Part shown: positions 41,541 to 51,558 of the stretch, in pieces | How positions within the stretch are numbered: the stretch's first letter is position 1 | Layout: every line of letters begins with the position of its first letter | DNA from: Iodobacter violaceini | GTDB taxonomy: Bacteria > Pseudomonadota > Gammaproteobacteria > Burkholderiales > Chitinibacteraceae | NCBI RefSeq assembly: GCF_011601265.1 | Contig: NZ_JAAOLX010000009.1 | Location: 62,001 to 126,000 of the forward strand | DNA length: 64,000 nt | Direction: 5' to 3' | Position numbers and translations under genes: made by a program | Notes under the pieces: generated by a model | Told to the model about the DNA's origin: nothing | What the model saw: only the letters and a program-made list of their open reading frames with translations | Database searches by the model: none

Positions 41541-42119
41541 ATGGGCAAAACGCGTTTGGAAGCATTTAGTGACGGGGTGATCGCTATTATTATCACCATC
41601 ATGGTTTTGGAGCTTAAAGTACCGCACGGGGAAGATGCCCATGTGCTCTTGCCGATGATTCCTATTTTTCTGGGCTATGTATTCAGTTTTATCATGGTGG
41701 GGATTTACTGGAATAATCATCATCATATGCTGCATATCGTGCACAAAATAAACGGCCCCGTTTTGTGGGCCAATTTGCACTTACTTTTCTGGCTGTCTTT
41801 AATTCCGGTTACCACCGCATGGATGCAGGAAAGCCACTTCGCCCCACAAGCAGTCGCCCTGTATGGCTTTATACTTTTTATGGCCAGCGTGGCCTGGCCA
41901 ATACTGGCCCACTTTCTGATTAAAATTCACGGCAATCAATCCGAGCTGGCCATCGCTTTTGGCGAAGACCGCAAAGGAAAAATATCGATGCTGATGTATC
42001 TGCTCGCCATCCCGCTTGCCTTTCTGAATGTATGGATAGCGATTAGTCTATATATTGCAGTGGCCGTGATCTGGTTTATTCCGGATCAGCGAATTGAAAA
42101 AAACCTGCATCACGAATAG
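41541..42119 (+). CDS. TMEM175/DUF1211 family membrane protein
   Basis: 192 residues, with the family signature RLEAFSDGVIAIIITIMVLEL in the first helix (R..AFSD), then several hydrophobic segments (PIFLGYVFSFIMVGIYW; LLFWLSLIPVTTAW; LYGFILFMASVAWPILAHF; MYLLAIPLAFLNVWIAISLYIAVAVIW), about six helices in total. Bacterial TMEM175 relatives form tetrameric potassium channels; I infer that role from the family, not from a pore motif. It diverges from ahpC and appears monocistronic. Confidence 0.85.
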   Translation: MGKTRLEAFSDGVIAIIITIMVLELKVPHGEDAHVLLPMIPIFLGYVFSFIMVGIYWNNHHHMLHIVHKINGPVLWANLHLLFWLSLIPVTTAWMQESHFAPQAVALYGFILFMASVAWPILAHFLIKIHGNQSELAIAFGEDRKGKISMLMYLLAIPLAFLNVWIAISLYIAVAVIWFIPDQRIEKNLHHE

Positions 42120-42158
42120 AGGCAGGTTTTAGACTGGTTTTCTTTAGCGAAAGCGCGC

Positions 42159-42470
42159 TTATTGATTGAGCTGCCAGCGGGCAGTCAGGACGGGGATGCG
42201 CTTTCTTTGCTCCATGCAATCAAAATCTCCCTCCTGATAATCCCGGCAAATCCACGGTCTTTGCTCATAGATCGTACACATCATGCTGCGGCGATCCAGC
42301 GCCGCGCACCAGCCATCCTCCAGCCTGTGCATAATCTCGCCGCCCCATGCATCCTTCTCAACATACTCCGGCGGCACATCATCATCCCCGGCAATCAGCA
42401 TCACTTCCAGCTGGCAACAACAGGCTTTACAGGTACTACAGGATACGGCGGAGGACATAAAGTTACTCAA
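42159..42470 (-). CDS. YkgJ-family cysteine-cluster protein
   Basis: A 103-residue protein of the YkgJ type, thought to bind a metal ion through clustered cysteines. Seen: SCSTCKACCCQ near the N-terminus, GWCAALDRRSMMCTIYEQRPWICRDYQEGDFDC in the second half. Biological function is not established for the family. The ATG at 42470 is followed by a second Met (MSS) four codons later. It converges with the TMEM175-like gene, and the dispersed repeat lies upstream. Confidence 0.82.
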   Translation of the reverse strand: MSNFMSSAVSCSTCKACCCQLEVMLIAGDDDVPPEYVEKDAWGGEIMHRLEDGWCAALDRRSMMCTIYEQRPWICRDYQEGDFDCMEQRKRIPVLTARWQLNQ

Positions 42471-42597
42471 TTGTGCGGTGTTTTATAGGGATTGCATCAT
42501 TTGCAGAGCGGGTGAAACCCGCCTGACTTGTTGTGAGATTATAAGTTCGGCGGATTTCGCTCCAGCGCACCAAACAAAGTCAAAAAGATCATTTTTA

Positions 42598-42850
42598 CTA
42601 GTGCCTTCGGCACGTTGATTTAGATGCGGGAGTCCCCCGCATGGGACTCCCTTTCTTGAACGGCCAAGAAAGGAAGCAAAGAAGGCCGCCCCGAACAGCA
42701 CGAAGGCCCCTCACTGCGGACAATCGAGACGGCGGCTGCGGGACTCACTCGCTTCGCTCGCTCAAACATCCTCGCCGAAACCCCGCCCCGCTTGTTCCTC
42801 GTTTCGGCGTGCTTCAGGGGAGATTTAAGCCCCGTGCGACTAAGCGTGAT
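42598..42850 (+). repeat. Dispersed hairpin-rich repeat, copy 1 (subtype A)
   Basis: Begins with hairpin GTGCCTTCGGCAC. It then carries GGGAGTCCC/GGGACTCCC arms, the CTTTCTTG/CAAGAAAG hairpin around AACGGC, a GC-rich middle and an end with TTCGGCGTGCTTCAGGGG and TTTAAGCCCC. It shares this module order with three other copies at 47.6, 48.5 and 51.3 kb. Small open frames inside are not credible genes. It occupies most of the gap between the YkgJ-like gene and the acetyltransferase. Confidence 0.75.
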
Positions 42851-42918
42851 GAAAGCCAAGGTTAGTCAATTTGATAATGCCTAAGATCCAAAGAAAATAG
42901 CTTAATTCAATGCCTGCT

Positions 42919-42960
42919 TTTCTCCGTGAAACTCCGTGTTCTCTGTGCCCTCTGTGTTTT
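42919..42960. repeat. CTCCGTG/CTCTGTG short repeat, copy 1
   Basis: TTTCTCCGTGAAACTCCGTG followed by degenerate CTCTGTG units. Related sequence recurs inverted at 52451-52486 and, more degenerate, at 49905-49945. Confidence 0.55.
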
Positions 42961-42975
42961 AAGACTTGGGTTTTG

Positions 42976-45657
42976 CTACAACTCCTTCACCACCCACTTC
43001 AGCCCATTGTCTTCCGGGTGAGTCTGAATCGTGAAGCCAAGGTGCTTCATAAAGGCCAGCATGGTTTTATTGCTGGTCAGCACTTCGCCTTCGATGGTCG
43101 ATAAGCCCATATCGCGGGCGGCGGTGAAGAGGGCTTCCATCAGGCGGTTGCCAAGGCCCTTGCCTTGCCAGGCATCATCAATCACCACGGCAAATTCACA
43201 GCTGTCTTTATCGGGATTGGCAGTATAACGGGCCACGCCGATAATTTGCTCGCCCTGGCCTGCCTGCACCGTGGCGGCAATGGCCATTTCCCGTGCGTAA
43301 TCCAGATGGGTAAAGCGCGCCAGCAGGCTTTGTGGCAGCGACTTAAGCACGCTCATATAGCGGTTGTAGCGCGTCTCATCAGACAGGCGGCTGACAAACT
43401 GAATCAGCAAGTCTGCGTCCTCCGGGCGGATCGGACGCAAAATCATAGGCATACCGGTTTTGAGCTGGGTAAGCTGCATTAAATGCGATGGATAGGGATG
43501 AATCGCCATATGCGCATAACGGCCCGCTTTAGAGTCGACTGCAGCCACGATAATGCTGGCATCTACCGCAATCACGCCGTTTTCATCGCTGATCAGCGGG
43601 TTGATATCCAATTGCTTAATCTGTGGCAGCTCGCAAACCATTTCAGACACGCGCAGCAGCACATTTTTAACCGCCTCAATATTCACAGCGGGCTGGTTTC
43701 TGAACGATGCCAGCATTTTTTTAATCCGCGTGCGGCGGATTAAATGCTCGGCCAGATAATCATTTAAGGGCGGCAGAGATACCGCAAGATCGTTGAAAAC
43801 TTCTACAGCAATTCCACCAGCACCAAAGCTAATCACCGGGCCAAAGGCAGAATCGTTGACCACCCCTACCATCAGCTCCCTGGCGTGCTTTTTGCCGTGC
43901 ATAGGTTGCACTGTCAGGCCGCGCACGCGATCAACACCCAGCTTATCGTGGGCACGACTGAGCATTTTATTGGCTTCGCTGGCCACTGCAATCAGGCTGT
44001 TTAAATTAAGCACTACGCCGTCGATATCGGTTTTATGCATCAAATCGACGGCGTCTATTTTCAGCACCACCGGCAGTCCCATGCCCATGGCAGCATTCAC
44101 TGCATCATCGGCGCTATTGGCACGTACCGTCATGGCAACGGGAATATGAAACGCTCTTAGAATCGCTTTTGATTCAATTTCATCCAGCAGGCTGCGGCCA
44201 TCGGCCAGCACTTTATCAATCACCATATGCGCCGTTTCCATATCCGGCGCTTCCCACTCACCCAGCGGTGCAGGGGTTTGCAATAAAAGCTGCTGGTTAT
44301 GCTGCCATGCGGCTAAAGAATAAAACACTTCTACAGCGTGCTCAGGCGCAGAAAAGCTGGCACAGCCTGCCTTCACCAGCAGCTTGCGGCTGGCATCAAC
44401 TTTTTTACCACCTATCCACGCCATCAGCAGTGGCTTATCGCTGGTTTTTTTCAGCGCAATCATCGCTTCGGCAGTACGTAAATGATCGGTGCCTGCCTGC
44501 GGGGTAAACACCACCAGCACGCCATCAATATTTGGGTCGGCCAGTACGGCCTCGACCACCAGTTTGAATCGCTCCGGCGAGGCGTCCCCCAGGATATCGA
44601 CCGGATTATTACGGCTGGCTTGTGCGGGCAGATTTTTAGCCAGCCAGGCCACAGTGGCGGAAGAAAGCTCTGGCAGCTGCACATGTAAATCACGCGCCCG
44701 GTCTACCGCCATCATCCCGGCCCCAATGCCGTTAGTTACGATAGCCAGACGGCGGCCCTTGGTTTTAAACGTGCCATTTAATACTTTTGCAGCCGTAAAC
44801 AGCTGATTTATTGAGCGTAAACGCAACACCCCGGCCCGTTTAAGCGCGGCATCAAATACATCATCACGGCCGATCAGCCGCTCTGAATGAGTACGGCCAT
44901 GCGCGGCAGAAGCATCGTTATAGCGCCCTACTTTCAGCGCCATCACCGGTTTGGAGCGCGCCGCAGCCCGCACGGCCGACATAAAGGTGCGTGCCTCGTG
45001 CAGGTCTTCGATATACAGCAAAATGCTCTGGGTTTTAGGGTCGGCCACCAGATAATCCAGTACCTCGCCCACATCCACATCGACGGCCGAGCCTAAAGAC
45101 ACCACAGAAGAAAAGCCCACATCGTGCGATTCGGCCCAGTCTAAAATCGCCGAGGTAATCGATGAGGATTGTGATACCAGCGCCATGCTGCCATTTTTTA
45201 ACTTGCCCTGATAATTACCCGCCATTAATTTAGCGCTGACACGGCACAAGCCAAAAACAGTAGGGCCAATAATCCGCAAGCCATAATGCCGGGCCCGCTC
45301 CATGATTTTTTCCAGCAGAATCTGGCTTTTTTTATCTGTCCCCACAAAATCGCAAGACATGATCACGGCGGCTTTAATACCCCTTCTGCCGCTTTCCTCA
45401 ATTAAATCCATCAGCGTTTTGGCGGGGGTAGTGATAATGACTAAATCCACCACCATCGGCAGCCTGGCTAAGGATTTAAATGCTGCAACGCCCTGCACCT
45501 GCTCGTGATGCAAATTAACCGGGAATAATTTCCCCGTGTAACCGCCATCCAGCAAATTGGCAAACACGGTAGTACCTACCGCGCCAGGCGTTTCAGACGC
45601 ACCCACCACCGCCACAGAGCGGGGATCAAACAGAGGAGAAAGATAGTGTGGTTTCAT
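42976..45657 (-). CDS. Pat-type protein acetyltransferase (ACS-NDP domain + GNAT)
   Basis: 893 residues. It has a CoA-binding domain (DPRSVAVVGASETPGAVG), succinyl-CoA-synthetase-like domain (GGYTGKLFPVN, ALVSQSSSITSAILDWA), ATP-grasp-like domain (about 480-700, GLPVVLKIDAVDLMHKTDIDGVVLNL) and a C-terminal GNAT domain (about 730-893, LRPIRPEDADLLIQFVSRLS, DAWQGKGLGNRLMEAL). This matches YfiQ/PatZ, which acetylates lysines of acetyl-CoA synthetase and other proteins. The segment HGRTHSERLIGRDD occupies the NDP-forming synthetase loop; whether synthetase activity remains is doubtful, as in PatZ. Monocistronic. Confidence 0.88.
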   Translation of the reverse strand: MKPHYLSPLFDPRSVAVVGASETPGAVGTTVFANLLDGGYTGKLFPVNLHHEQVQGVAAFKSLARLPMVVDLVIITTPAKTLMDLIEESGRRGIKAAVIMSCDFVGTDKKSQILLEKIMERARHYGLRIIGPTVFGLCRVSAKLMAGNYQGKLKNGSMALVSQSSSITSAILDWAESHDVGFSSVVSLGSAVDVDVGEVLDYLVADPKTQSILLYIEDLHEARTFMSAVRAAARSKPVMALKVGRYNDASAAHGRTHSERLIGRDDVFDAALKRAGVLRLRSINQLFTAAKVLNGTFKTKGRRLAIVTNGIGAGMMAVDRARDLHVQLPELSSATVAWLAKNLPAQASRNNPVDILGDASPERFKLVVEAVLADPNIDGVLVVFTPQAGTDHLRTAEAMIALKKTSDKPLLMAWIGGKKVDASRKLLVKAGCASFSAPEHAVEVFYSLAAWQHNQQLLLQTPAPLGEWEAPDMETAHMVIDKVLADGRSLLDEIESKAILRAFHIPVAMTVRANSADDAVNAAMGMGLPVVLKIDAVDLMHKTDIDGVVLNLNSLIAVASEANKMLSRAHDKLGVDRVRGLTVQPMHGKKHARELMVGVVNDSAFGPVISFGAGGIAVEVFNDLAVSLPPLNDYLAEHLIRRTRIKKMLASFRNQPAVNIEAVKNVLLRVSEMVCELPQIKQLDINPLISDENGVIAVDASIIVAAVDSKAGRYAHMAIHPYPSHLMQLTQLKTGMPMILRPIRPEDADLLIQFVSRLSDETRYNRYMSVLKSLPQSLLARFTHLDYAREMAIAATVQAGQGEQIIGVARYTANPDKDSCEFAVVIDDAWQGKGLGNRLMEALFTAARDMGLSTIEGEVLTSNKTMLAFMKHLGFTIQTHPEDNGLKWVVKEL

Positions 45658-45918
45658 GGCTGACAGATCATAAAAGGCTGACCCCTAGTGTATACCGGCA
45701 ATGTGCTTACTGCAGTGTAGGTATTACTTTTATCAGGCAAATTCTCACTCACCTTTATGCCAGCACATGCGGGCCTTCCTTTTGCGCTTTATCATAAGAA
45801 AGGCTTAAAAACTTTTGCCCAGGATAAGGCACGCAAAATACCTGCAAGCAAAGGTGCATGCACCCGCTGCAAGCCTTATAATTGCCGCCGTTCTCAATTG
45901 AAACTATGGAATCATCCA

Positions 45919-46446
45919 ATGGACATCAGCAAAATTGCCGCAGGCAAAGATTTACCAAACGATTTCAATGTCATTATCGAAATCCCTGCTAACGCACCCC
46001 CAATCAAATACGAATTCGACAAAGCATCAGGCGCGATTATCGTCGATCGTTTTGTTGGCACATCGATGTCCTACCCAATGAACTACGGCTTTGTGCCGCA
46101 CACCCTGTCTATGGATGGCGATCCTGTGGATGTGCTGGTTCACACTCCATTTCCATTGCTGCCGGGCATGGTGATCAAATGCCGCGCAATCGGCGTATTG
46201 GGCATGGAAGACGAAGCCGGCATGGACGCAAAAGTGATTGCCGTACCCGTAGAAAAAGTATGTGCCATGTACGCACACATCCAGAAACTGGAAGACCTGC
46301 CAGAACTGCTGTTGGCTCAAGTAAAACACTACTTCGAGCACTATAAAGATCTGGAAAAAGGCAAGTGGGTAAAAATCACTGGCTGGGGCGACAAAGCCGC
46401 CGCCCACGCAGAGATCATGGAAAGCTACGATCGCGCACAGAAGTAA
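45919..46446 (+). CDS. ppa: Inorganic pyrophosphatase
   Basis: Family I soluble pyrophosphatase, 175 residues. [23 protein letters not shown] is the usual N-terminus; the metal-binding signature [12 protein letters not shown] and active-site [32 protein letters not shown] and [12 protein letters not shown] are complete. The frame is open 54 codons upstream, but homologues start at this ATG. The ribosome site is weak (GGAATC). A strong terminator follows. Confidence 0.96.
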   Translation: MDISKIAAGKDLPNDFNVIIEIPANAPPIKYEFDKASGAIIVDRFVGTSMSYPMNYGFVPHTLSMDGDPVDVLVHTPFPLLPGMVIKCRAIGVLGMEDEAGMDAKVIAVPVEKVCAMYAHIQKLEDLPELLLAQVKHYFEHYKDLEKGKWVKITGWGDKAAAHAEIMESYDRAQK

Positions 46447-46482
46447 TTCATCTCTGGCAAAGGGCAGAAGCCCGATGTAGCA

Positions 46483-46516
46483 TAAAAAAACGGCGGATTT
46501 TTCCGCCGTTTTTTTA
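46483..46516 (+). terminator. Terminator of ppa
   Basis: AAAAAAACGGCGGA, short loop, TCCGCCGTTTTTTT about 37 bp after the stop codon. Confidence 0.92.
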
Positions 46517-46702
46517 TGTGCAAAATCTTATTCAATTTCTCCCCCAAAACTCATCAAACCTCGCCACCCAGCTTACCAATTTAGCCACAGCCAAACTTGG
46601 ATTACAGCTCACTTTGATTGAAGGGTTTAAACTATGCCACAGGCCGCAGCCGGCCAGAAGCAGACACCGATTTGTATTGCTCAGGTTCTAGAGAGATTTA
46701 AC

Positions 46703-47401
46703 GTGAAAAAAAGAAAAAGAGCATCTACAGCGCCCAAAGAGCCACCCGCTCGTTATCAAGAATGGATGAACTATATCTTTTCTTTTTCAGCCAGTTCGTT
46801 TTGGAGCTTAGATGCTGAATCCGAAATCTCTACATTTGACGCCACAGATGCAGAGCTAGTGGATTTGGCTACATACATGCTTGAAAATTGTGGGCGGGAG
46901 TTTGCTAGTTATTCAAATGAAAAAATAAGCTCAGCTTTGGAATTTGTTTTTAACAATTCCTATTCTGATATTGCTTTCAGCCTTATAAGTGACTCCGTTT
47001 CATTGGAGAGTCGCTTGCGCTTGATTAAGTCTATCTACTGCCTTTACTGCGATTGCTTTGATGTACGGTGCGCAAAAGTCTTGGGGCACCTAAGTGAAAC
47101 GACGGACAATTCTTTAAACCAAATCTGCTATATGTTGTGGGATGTCTCCCCAATTGCATATTTAGGTGACAGAAAAAACAAGCAGCTGCTATACGACACA
47201 ATGATTGATGTTCTTGAAGAATGCCTGAGCTTGGCCAATCCCGCTTGCGTGGAAAGTGCACTTCATGGACTAGGACATTTGTATGGCGTAAGCGAGGACA
47301 GAATCGAAACTCTGATTGCATCCAAGCTTAAAAGCATAGTTTTTATACCAACTAGTCTTAAATCATATGCTGAACTAGCAATGAAGGGGCGTGTTCAATA
47401 A
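46703..47401 (+). CDS. Orphan hypothetical protein, helical
   Basis: About 232 residues, no signal peptide or membrane segment and no family I recognise. The sequence is mostly helical with HEAT-like pieces (TDAELVDLATYMLENC; SLESRLRLIKSIYCLYCDC; NPACVESALHGLGHLYGVSEDRIETLIASKL). The frame also opens at an ATG at 46634; I favour GTG at 46703 (VKKRKRASTAPKEPP) because GAGAGA precedes it and the upstream residues look noncoding. It follows the ppa terminator and precedes the orphan repeat island. Such acidic helical orphans often act as immunity or antitoxin-like partners, but nothing here shows that. Confidence 0.55.
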   Translation: MKKRKRASTAPKEPPARYQEWMNYIFSFSASSFWSLDAESEISTFDATDAELVDLATYMLENCGREFASYSNEKISSALEFVFNNSYSDIAFSLISDSVSLESRLRLIKSIYCLYCDCFDVRCAKVLGHLSETTDNSLNQICYMLWDVSPIAYLGDRKNKQLLYDTMIDVLEECLSLANPACVESALHGLGHLYGVSEDRIETLIASKLKSIVFIPTSLKSYAELAMKGRVQ

Positions 47402-47475
47402 CTTTGCGCTTCGAAGATACAATTCCGCTTTGGGTCGAAAGCAGAAGTTTATTACTAATTATTTTTATTAAAGAC

Positions 47476-47535
47476 CAGTGAATCCGGAATCAGGTCTTGC
47501 ATTAACACATTTGACAACAAACAGTTTTAGTTTAT
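47476..47535 (+). repeat. Direct repeat, left copy (partner at 48418)
   Basis: A roughly 58-bp segment containing TCAGGTCTTGCATTAACA and AACAAACAGTTTTAGTTTAT recurs at 48418-48476 with only a few mismatches, flanking the repeat copy 2 and the small membrane gene. Confidence 0.7.
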
Positions 47536-47580
47536 TCAAACAATTGAATCGCAATGTTTGGCCCTCCTACTACTTAATAG

Positions 47581-47832
47581 TAAGAACCCCGCTCTTTGCA
47601 TAGGGCTTAAACCCCCCTTGAAACACGCCGAACGAGGAATAAGTAGCTCGGGGTTTCGGAAAAGGGGTAGCGAGGCAGCGAGCGAGCAGCCTTTTCCGCC
47701 GAGTTGCTTATCCGCAGAGAGGGGCCTTCGTGTTTTTGAGGTTGCGGCTTCGCTTCCTTTCTTGGCCGTTCAAGAAAGGAAGGCCCCCGCGGTGGCCAAC
47801 CGCACCAAAATCACTGTGCCGAAGGCACTAAA
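47581..47832 (-). repeat. Dispersed hairpin-rich repeat, copy 2 (subtype B, inverted)
   Basis: Reverse orientation of the family: ends with GTGCCGAAGGCACTAAA and begins TAAGAACCCCGCTCTTTGC. It is nearly identical in its core to copy 3 at 48537 (GGGGTTTCGGAAAAGGGG, AATAAGTAGCTCGG), so the two form an inverted pair about 0.7 kb apart. Confidence 0.75.
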
Positions 47833-47950
47833 TACATAATCCGGCGCGCAATTTACCGACGCCGGCTATGTATGTTTCAGCTATAGTTGGGCTTAGCTAT
47901 GCTCAGCACCAAACTAGCTGCGATTTGCCTAATTATGGAATTAAATATTA

Positions 47951-48400
47951 ATGGATTTATTTACACCTAAAAACGCACTAATGCGACCAGCCTTAAAAAT
48001 ATTAAGGTTAATCGCCAGCATATCAATTGCATTGTCTCTATTTTTTGCTACCTATTTCGCCACAGCGGTATCAATCCCATACGGACTATCAATTCCCAAT
48101 TCACTACTTGGGTCATCAGTAGCTGCACAGTCAATATATATTGTCATTATTCTTATTGGCCTTATAGCTTGGATTATCCTTTTTATCTTGTCCTTCAGTT
48201 GGGCATTGCAATTTAAAATAAAAAGGCGCACAGTGAAAATTGGCATAATAATAGGCATTGCTTCTTCTATAGCACTGGGTTTGATTTTTATAACAATAAT
48301 TCCAATTTTTTTTACTTGGCTGTTTGCACTATTTTTATACAGAAATCAAGAAAGAATGGGGCTAGTAGAAAACACTTCTTCTAACAAAGACATGCCTTGA
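47951..48400 (+). CDS. Small orphan membrane protein
   Basis: 149 residues with about four hydrophobic segments (LRLIASISIALSLFFATYFAT; SIYIVIILIGLIAWIILFIL; IGIIIGIASSIALGLIFI; IIPIFFTWLFALFLY) and a short polar C-terminus. No family is recognised. The gene is strongly AT-rich compared with its surroundings, which, with the flanking inverted repeat copies and 58-bp direct repeats, hints at recent acquisition. A terminator-like hairpin lies about 100 bp downstream. Confidence 0.6.
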   Translation: MDLFTPKNALMRPALKILRLIASISIALSLFFATYFATAVSIPYGLSIPNSLLGSSVAAQSIYIVIILIGLIAWIILFILSFSWALQFKIKRRTVKIGIIIGIASSIALGLIFITIIPIFFTWLFALFLYRNQERMGLVENTSSNKDMP

Positions 48401-48417
48401 ACCGGCATCGCCTTCGT

Positions 48418-48476
48418 GGAAATCCGGTATCAGGTCTTGCATTAACATATTTAACAACAAATAGTTTTAGTTTATC
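48418..48476 (+). repeat. Direct repeat, right copy (partner at 47476)
   Basis: Same roughly 58-bp sequence as 47476-47535 with a few substitutions, downstream of the small membrane gene. Confidence 0.7.
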
Positions 48477-48499
48477 TCCAACAACGGCTATGCCCATAC

Positions 48500-48536
48500 A
48501 AAGCCGGTGCAGGTTAATTCCGCACCGGCTTTTATA
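48500..48536 (+). terminator. Hairpin terminator after small membrane gene
   Basis: GCCGGTGC and GCACCGGC arms around AGGTTAATTCC, then TTTTAT. Its loop and stem resemble the inverted hairpin at 48859-48892 on the other side of repeat copy 3. Confidence 0.65.
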
Positions 48537-48790
48537 TTTAGTGCCTTCGGCACAGTGATTTTGGTGCGGTTAGCCACCGCGGGGCCTTCCTTTCTTGAAC
48601 GCCCAAGAAAGGAAGCGAAAGAAGGCCGCCCCACGAAACACGAAAGCCCCTCTCTGCGGATAAGCAGCTCGGCGGAAAAGGCTGCGCGCTCGATGCCTCG
48701 CTACCCCTTTTCCGAAACCCCGAGCTACTTATTCCTAGTTCGGCGTGTTTCAAGGGGGATTTAAGCCCTATGCAGAGAGCGGAGTTCTTA
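48537..48790 (+). repeat. Dispersed hairpin-rich repeat, copy 3 (subtype B)
   Basis: TTTAGTGCCTTCGGCAC start, GCGGT/ACCGC arms, CCTTTCTTG/CAAGAAAGG hairpin, CTCTCTGC at 48650-48657 complementary to GCAGAGAG at 48772-48779, ending near GTTCTTA. Same order as the other copies. Confidence 0.75.
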
Positions 48791-48858
48791 AGGCATTGGC
48801 GGTGTTGGGTCTTGCCTTAAAACATTTCCAAATCGATAAATATTAAACTGCTCGCAAA

Positions 48859-48892
48859 TAAAAAAACCGGTGCAGCATTAACTGGCACCGGC
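48859..48892 (-). terminator. Terminator of fghA
   Basis: On the minus strand: CCGGTGC, loop CAGTTAATGCT, GCACCGG, then TTTTTTT, about 60 bp after the fghA stop. Confidence 0.85.
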
Positions 48893-48950
48893 CTTAAATA
48901 AATTACTAAATATTCAATTGCACTTTGGTTGAAATACTTTAAATGCCTAA

Positions 48951-49790
48951 TTACAAGACCAAATGCTGTGCATGAAAACGCAAATGCGCTTCAATAAAGC
49001 TGGCAATAAAGTAATAGCTATGGTCGTAGCCCAATTGAATATTCAAGGTAAATGGCCATTGCCGGGCTAGCGCAATTTGCTCCAAGGCCTGCGGCTGCAA
49101 TTGCAGCGGCATAAAGCTGTCCTGATCGCCCTGGTCGATCAGGATGGGCAGCATCTGCTTGGCTTCGCGCATTAAATGGCAGCTGTCATAAGCTAGCCAT
49201 TTGCTTCTGTCATCGCCCAGATATTCGCTAAACGCCAGCTCCCCCCATGGCACTTGCGCCGGGTTGACAATGGGGGCAAAGGCCGAGGCGGATTGGTAGG
49301 CCTGCGGGTTTTTCAGGGCGATCATCAAAGCGCCATGGCCGCCCATGGAGTGCCCGCTGATGGATTTATGCTGGGTCACCGGAAAATGCGCCTCGATTAA
49401 GGCGGGTAATTCGCTAACCACATAATCGTACATCTGGTAATGCGCCTGCCACGGGGCCTCTGTGGCATTGACATAAAACCCTGCCCCCTGGCCCAGATCA
49501 TAGCGGCCCGCATCGGCCACATCGCTGCCGCGTGGGCTGGTGTCTGGCATGACCAGCGCTATGCCCAACTCTGCGGCCACGCGCTGGGCACCGGCTTTGG
49601 TGGCAAAGTTTTCGTCATTGCAGGTCAGGCCAGACAGCCAGTAAAGCACCGGCACCTTTTTGCCTTCTGACGTCTGCGGTGGCAAATAGATGGCAAAGGT
49701 CATTTCGCAATCATTGCTGCTCGAATGGTGCTTATAACGTTTATGCCAGCCACCAAAACTGCGGTTACTGCTAATCAGTTCCAGAGACAT
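48951..49790 (-). CDS. fghA: S-formylglutathione hydrolase
   Basis: A 279-residue serine hydrolase completing glutathione-dependent formaldehyde oxidation (S-formylglutathione to formate). Seen: [28 protein letters not shown], the nucleophile [18 protein letters not shown], the Asp in [10 protein letters not shown] and the final His in [13 protein letters not shown]. It lies 190 bp downstream of the formaldehyde dehydrogenase gene on the same strand; the gap carries degenerate CTCTGTG repeats, so cotranscription is not certain. Confidence 0.94.
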   Translation of the reverse strand: MSLELISSNRSFGGWHKRYKHHSSSNDCEMTFAIYLPPQTSEGKKVPVLYWLSGLTCNDENFATKAGAQRVAAELGIALVMPDTSPRGSDVADAGRYDLGQGAGFYVNATEAPWQAHYQMYDYVVSELPALIEAHFPVTQHKSISGHSMGGHGALMIALKNPQAYQSASAFAPIVNPAQVPWGELAFSEYLGDDRSKWLAYDSCHLMREAKQMLPILIDQGDQDSFMPLQLQPQALEQIALARQWPFTLNIQLGYDHSYYFIASFIEAHLRFHAQHLVL

Positions 49791-49980
49791 GAGTATCCTT
49801 TGGATCTATAGACAAAAAACCTTAAAACAGATCTGTAGAAACAGAGAACACAAAAAAAAACACCAAGAAAACCTTTAAGAAAAAGCAACTCTAAATTCTT
49901 TCGTTTTCCTCTGTGTGCTCTGTGCTCTCCCCGTTCTTTGTGACTACAGACCTTAGGATTTTTATAAACGGATCAAACCA

Positions 49981-51114
<1,134 letters not shown>

Positions 51115-51281
51115 TTAATTGCAGCCATTTTAAGCGTTACCCAATTAAAGATAATTAGCCTAATAAGAAAGATATTGTTACTGGTGTGCAATAATTGGAG
51201 GGAATAGGAAGCAGGTGGTGGCTGTTGACGATAGTTGGTACTTAAGATTCTTTTTATCCGCAAACAACCCAAAAAATACAA

Positions 51282-51522
51282 TAAGCACGCTCTCCGCATA
51301 GGGCTTTTTAAAGTCCCCTTGAAACACGCCGAGGCGAGGAACAAGCGGGCGGGGTTTCTTTGATGCCTGTTTGAGCGAAGCGAGTTCCGCAGCCGCCGCT
51401 GTCCGCAGATGAGGAGCCTTCGTGTAATGCTGTTGTCGCTTGGCTTCGTTTCTTGGCGAAGCAAGAAAGGAAGGCCCCGCGGTGGCTAACCGCTCCAAAA
51501 TCATCGTGTCGCAGACACTAAA
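51282..51522 (-). repeat. Dispersed hairpin-rich repeat, copy 4 (subtype A, inverted)
   Basis: Inverted copy with terminal hairpin GTGTCGCAGACAC, whose stem pairs changed together relative to GTGCC/GGCAC in copies 1-3. It also has CCGCGGTGGCTAACCGC and an AAGAAAGGAAGG element. It ends 36 bp before the LysR start codon, so it forms the upstream region of that gene. Confidence 0.7.
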
Positions 51523-51558
51523 AAGAGTTTTAGACTTTAACCAGCCGAGAATCAAACC

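Noticed and set aside
42620-42865. Small open frames within the dispersed repeat copies (for example 47558-47839 and 48538-48753)
   Set aside because: They translate inverted repeats, occur in both orientations, and lack ribosome sites; related frames appear in each copy only because the DNA is repeated.
47476-48790. Integron-like cassette array with attC sites in the orphan island
   Set aside because: No paired RYYYAAC/GTTRRRY core sites at cassette boundaries and no integrase in the window; the duplications are better described as segmental repeats.
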